From NCBI GenBank assembly GCA_026785745.1, contig JAJAZO010000100.1, positions 1 to 6,521 on the forward strand: a stretch of 6,521 bases of DNA. Reading direction: 5' to 3'. Under the pieces are notes generated by a model. That model searched no databases. It was not told the DNA's origin and worked only from the letters and a program-made list of their open reading frames with translations. This document shows, one piece after another, positions 6,019 to 6,521 of the stretch (its first letter is position 1; each line of letters opens with the position of its first letter). Source of the DNA: Chitinophagaceae bacterium. GTDB taxonomy: Bacteria > Bacteroidota > Bacteroidia > Chitinophagales > Chitinophagaceae. The position numbers and the translations under genes are program-made.

Positions 6019-6075
6019 AAAATAAAAGTCTCCCGGTACTTCGACAAGCTCAGTATACCGGGAGACTTTTATTTT
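6019..6075. terminator. Bidirectional terminator with a repeat-like loop
   Basis: A perfect 20-bp inverted repeat (6019-6038 with 6056-6075) encloses a 17-base loop. The stem begins with AAAATAAAAG and ends with CTTTTATTTT, so it gives a U-rich 3' end in both directions. It begins 22 bases after the lipoprotein stop and would also end transcription of the minus-strand pseudogene, whose TAA stop (6071-6069) lies within the stem. Confidence 0.9.
6039..6053 (+). repeat. CTTCGACAAGCTCAG motif in the terminator loop
   Basis: The loop contains CTTCGACAAGCTCAG, a 15-base word that I recall as a very frequent dispersed repeat core in Bacteroidota and some other bacteria. It can fold on itself (CTT-CGAC-AAG). 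Only one copy is in this window, so the repeat claim depends on memory rather than on the sequence shown. Confidence 0.55.
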
Positions 6076-6445
6076 CCTTTGATGAAATTCTTCTTAATCC
6101 AAACTATTTCTTTCTTCACATAGTATTCTTTATCATTCTCAAGTTCTTTTACCATCTGCTGCTGCTCCTCATAATGTATGTATGCATCCGTGCCTGACAC
6201 AACTGCCACAAACCCATATTGATTTTTCTTTGCCCTTGCTGCAAGCTATTTGTCTAATACTTCAATCGCATTGGCATTTACAGCAAGCCTTTCATCCATG
6301 TTCTCACCGTATTTACCGTCACGGATAGAGCAATACAGACAATTGCAACTGCATCCCTAGTATACGTTTAAAGAATAATCATCAAGAAACCATGAATCCC
6401 GTTTCTTATGTTTAAAACTGATTTAACCTGCTTTTGATGGAGCAT
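6069..6445 (-). pseudogene. Decayed SPL-type radical SAM protein gene
   Basis: The minus strand encodes a recognisable but broken radical SAM protein of the spore photoproduct lyase-like family. From ATG 6445 it reads MLHQKQVKSVLN, then must change frame near 6405-6413 to continue KKRDSWFLDDYSLNVY. A TAG (6359-6357) follows, then GCSCNCLYCSIR, which contains the CxxxCxxC motif that binds the 4Fe-4S cluster, then DGKYGENM. A second TAG (6248-6246) interrupts EVLDK and LAARAKKNQYG. The frame then runs through SGTDAYIHYEEQ to a TAA at 6071-6069. Intact relatives are, from memory, about 300 residues and continue well past the TDAY motif; here only about 125 codons remain, so an internal or C-terminal deletion is inferred. 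TAACTTTA (6456-6449), one base off the -7 consensus, precedes the ATG by three bases, a relic of a leaderless promoter. No functional product is expected. Confidence 0.85.
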
Positions 6446-6521
6446 GGCTAAAGTTAGTAAATCAGGATTGCAGAGAGAGAAGAAGTGTGTTACTCAATAT
6501 GCACCGCCACCAGTGTAGATA

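Noticed and set aside
6246..6359. TAG codons read as amino acids (recoding) in the radical SAM gene
   Set aside because: The gene also has a frameshift and lacks its C-terminal region, so ordinary decay is the simpler explanation. TAG is used as a normal stop by the CPBP gene in the same window.
6444..6518. Plus-strand 24-codon open frame MAKVSKSGLQREKKCVTQYA... starting at ATG 6444
   Set aside because: It has a near -7 box (TGCTTTTG, 6429-6436), but it is short and unrecognised. Its ATG shares the palindrome-like CATG with the minus-strand pseudogene start, which is supported by protein similarity. It is not excluded as a small gene, but cannot be supported.
6490..6521. Possible C-terminal end of a further minus-strand gene (STLVAVHIE then TAA)
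   Set aside because: Only about ten codons are visible, and another frame of the same strand (IYTGGGAY then TGA) looks equally plausible, so no call is justified.

Overview
This window looks like chromosomal DNA from a member of the Bacteroidota, most likely a Chitinophagaceae-type genome. Three observations suggest this. (1) Matches and near-matches to the Bacteroidota sigma factor -7 box TAnnTTTG lie just upstream of several genes, while Shine-Dalgarno sequences are absent. (2) The protein set fits: a DUF2027/Smr protein, two lipoproteins with short hydrophobic leaders, and a CPBP-family membrane protein. (3) Base composition is AT-rich. The assignment is an inference, since no searches could be run.

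Layout. Bases 1-47 carry the first codons of a minus-strand gene that leaves the window, divergent from an APC-superfamily amino acid permease (222-1877, +). A perfect 11-bp hairpin terminator follows the permease, and its T-tract is also the -7 promoter box of the next gene, a DUF2027/Smr protein (1941-2960, +) that is probably leaderless. Directly after it is the RNase P RNA gene rnpB (2983-3399, +), with an exact -7 box ending 4 bases before the predicted 5' end. A conserved lipoprotein of unknown function (3419-4060, +) starts 19 bases after rnpB. It is convergent with, and overlaps by 8 bases, a CPBP/CAAX-protease-like membrane protein (4053-4970, -). A second lipoprotein (5070-5996, +) is divergent from that gene and ends at a perfect 20-bp bidirectional terminator (6019-6075). 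The last stretch (6069-6445, -) is a decayed SPL-type radical SAM gene that keeps its CxxxCxxC iron-sulfur motif but has a frameshift, two TAG stops and a missing C-terminal region.

The genes do not form one pathway. They are a housekeeping RNA with unrelated single-gene transcription units around it. The most interesting pattern is structural. Three separate RNA hairpins (the P12 and P19 arms of RNase P RNA and the loop of the 6019-6075 terminator) contain sequences that resemble, from memory, families of short dispersed repeats in bacterial genomes. This suggests that small palindromic repeats have settled in structurally tolerant hairpins, including inside an essential ribozyme. The second interesting pattern is the tight packing of promoters, terminators and start codons. 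No defence system, CRISPR array, insertion sequence or tRNA gene was seen.
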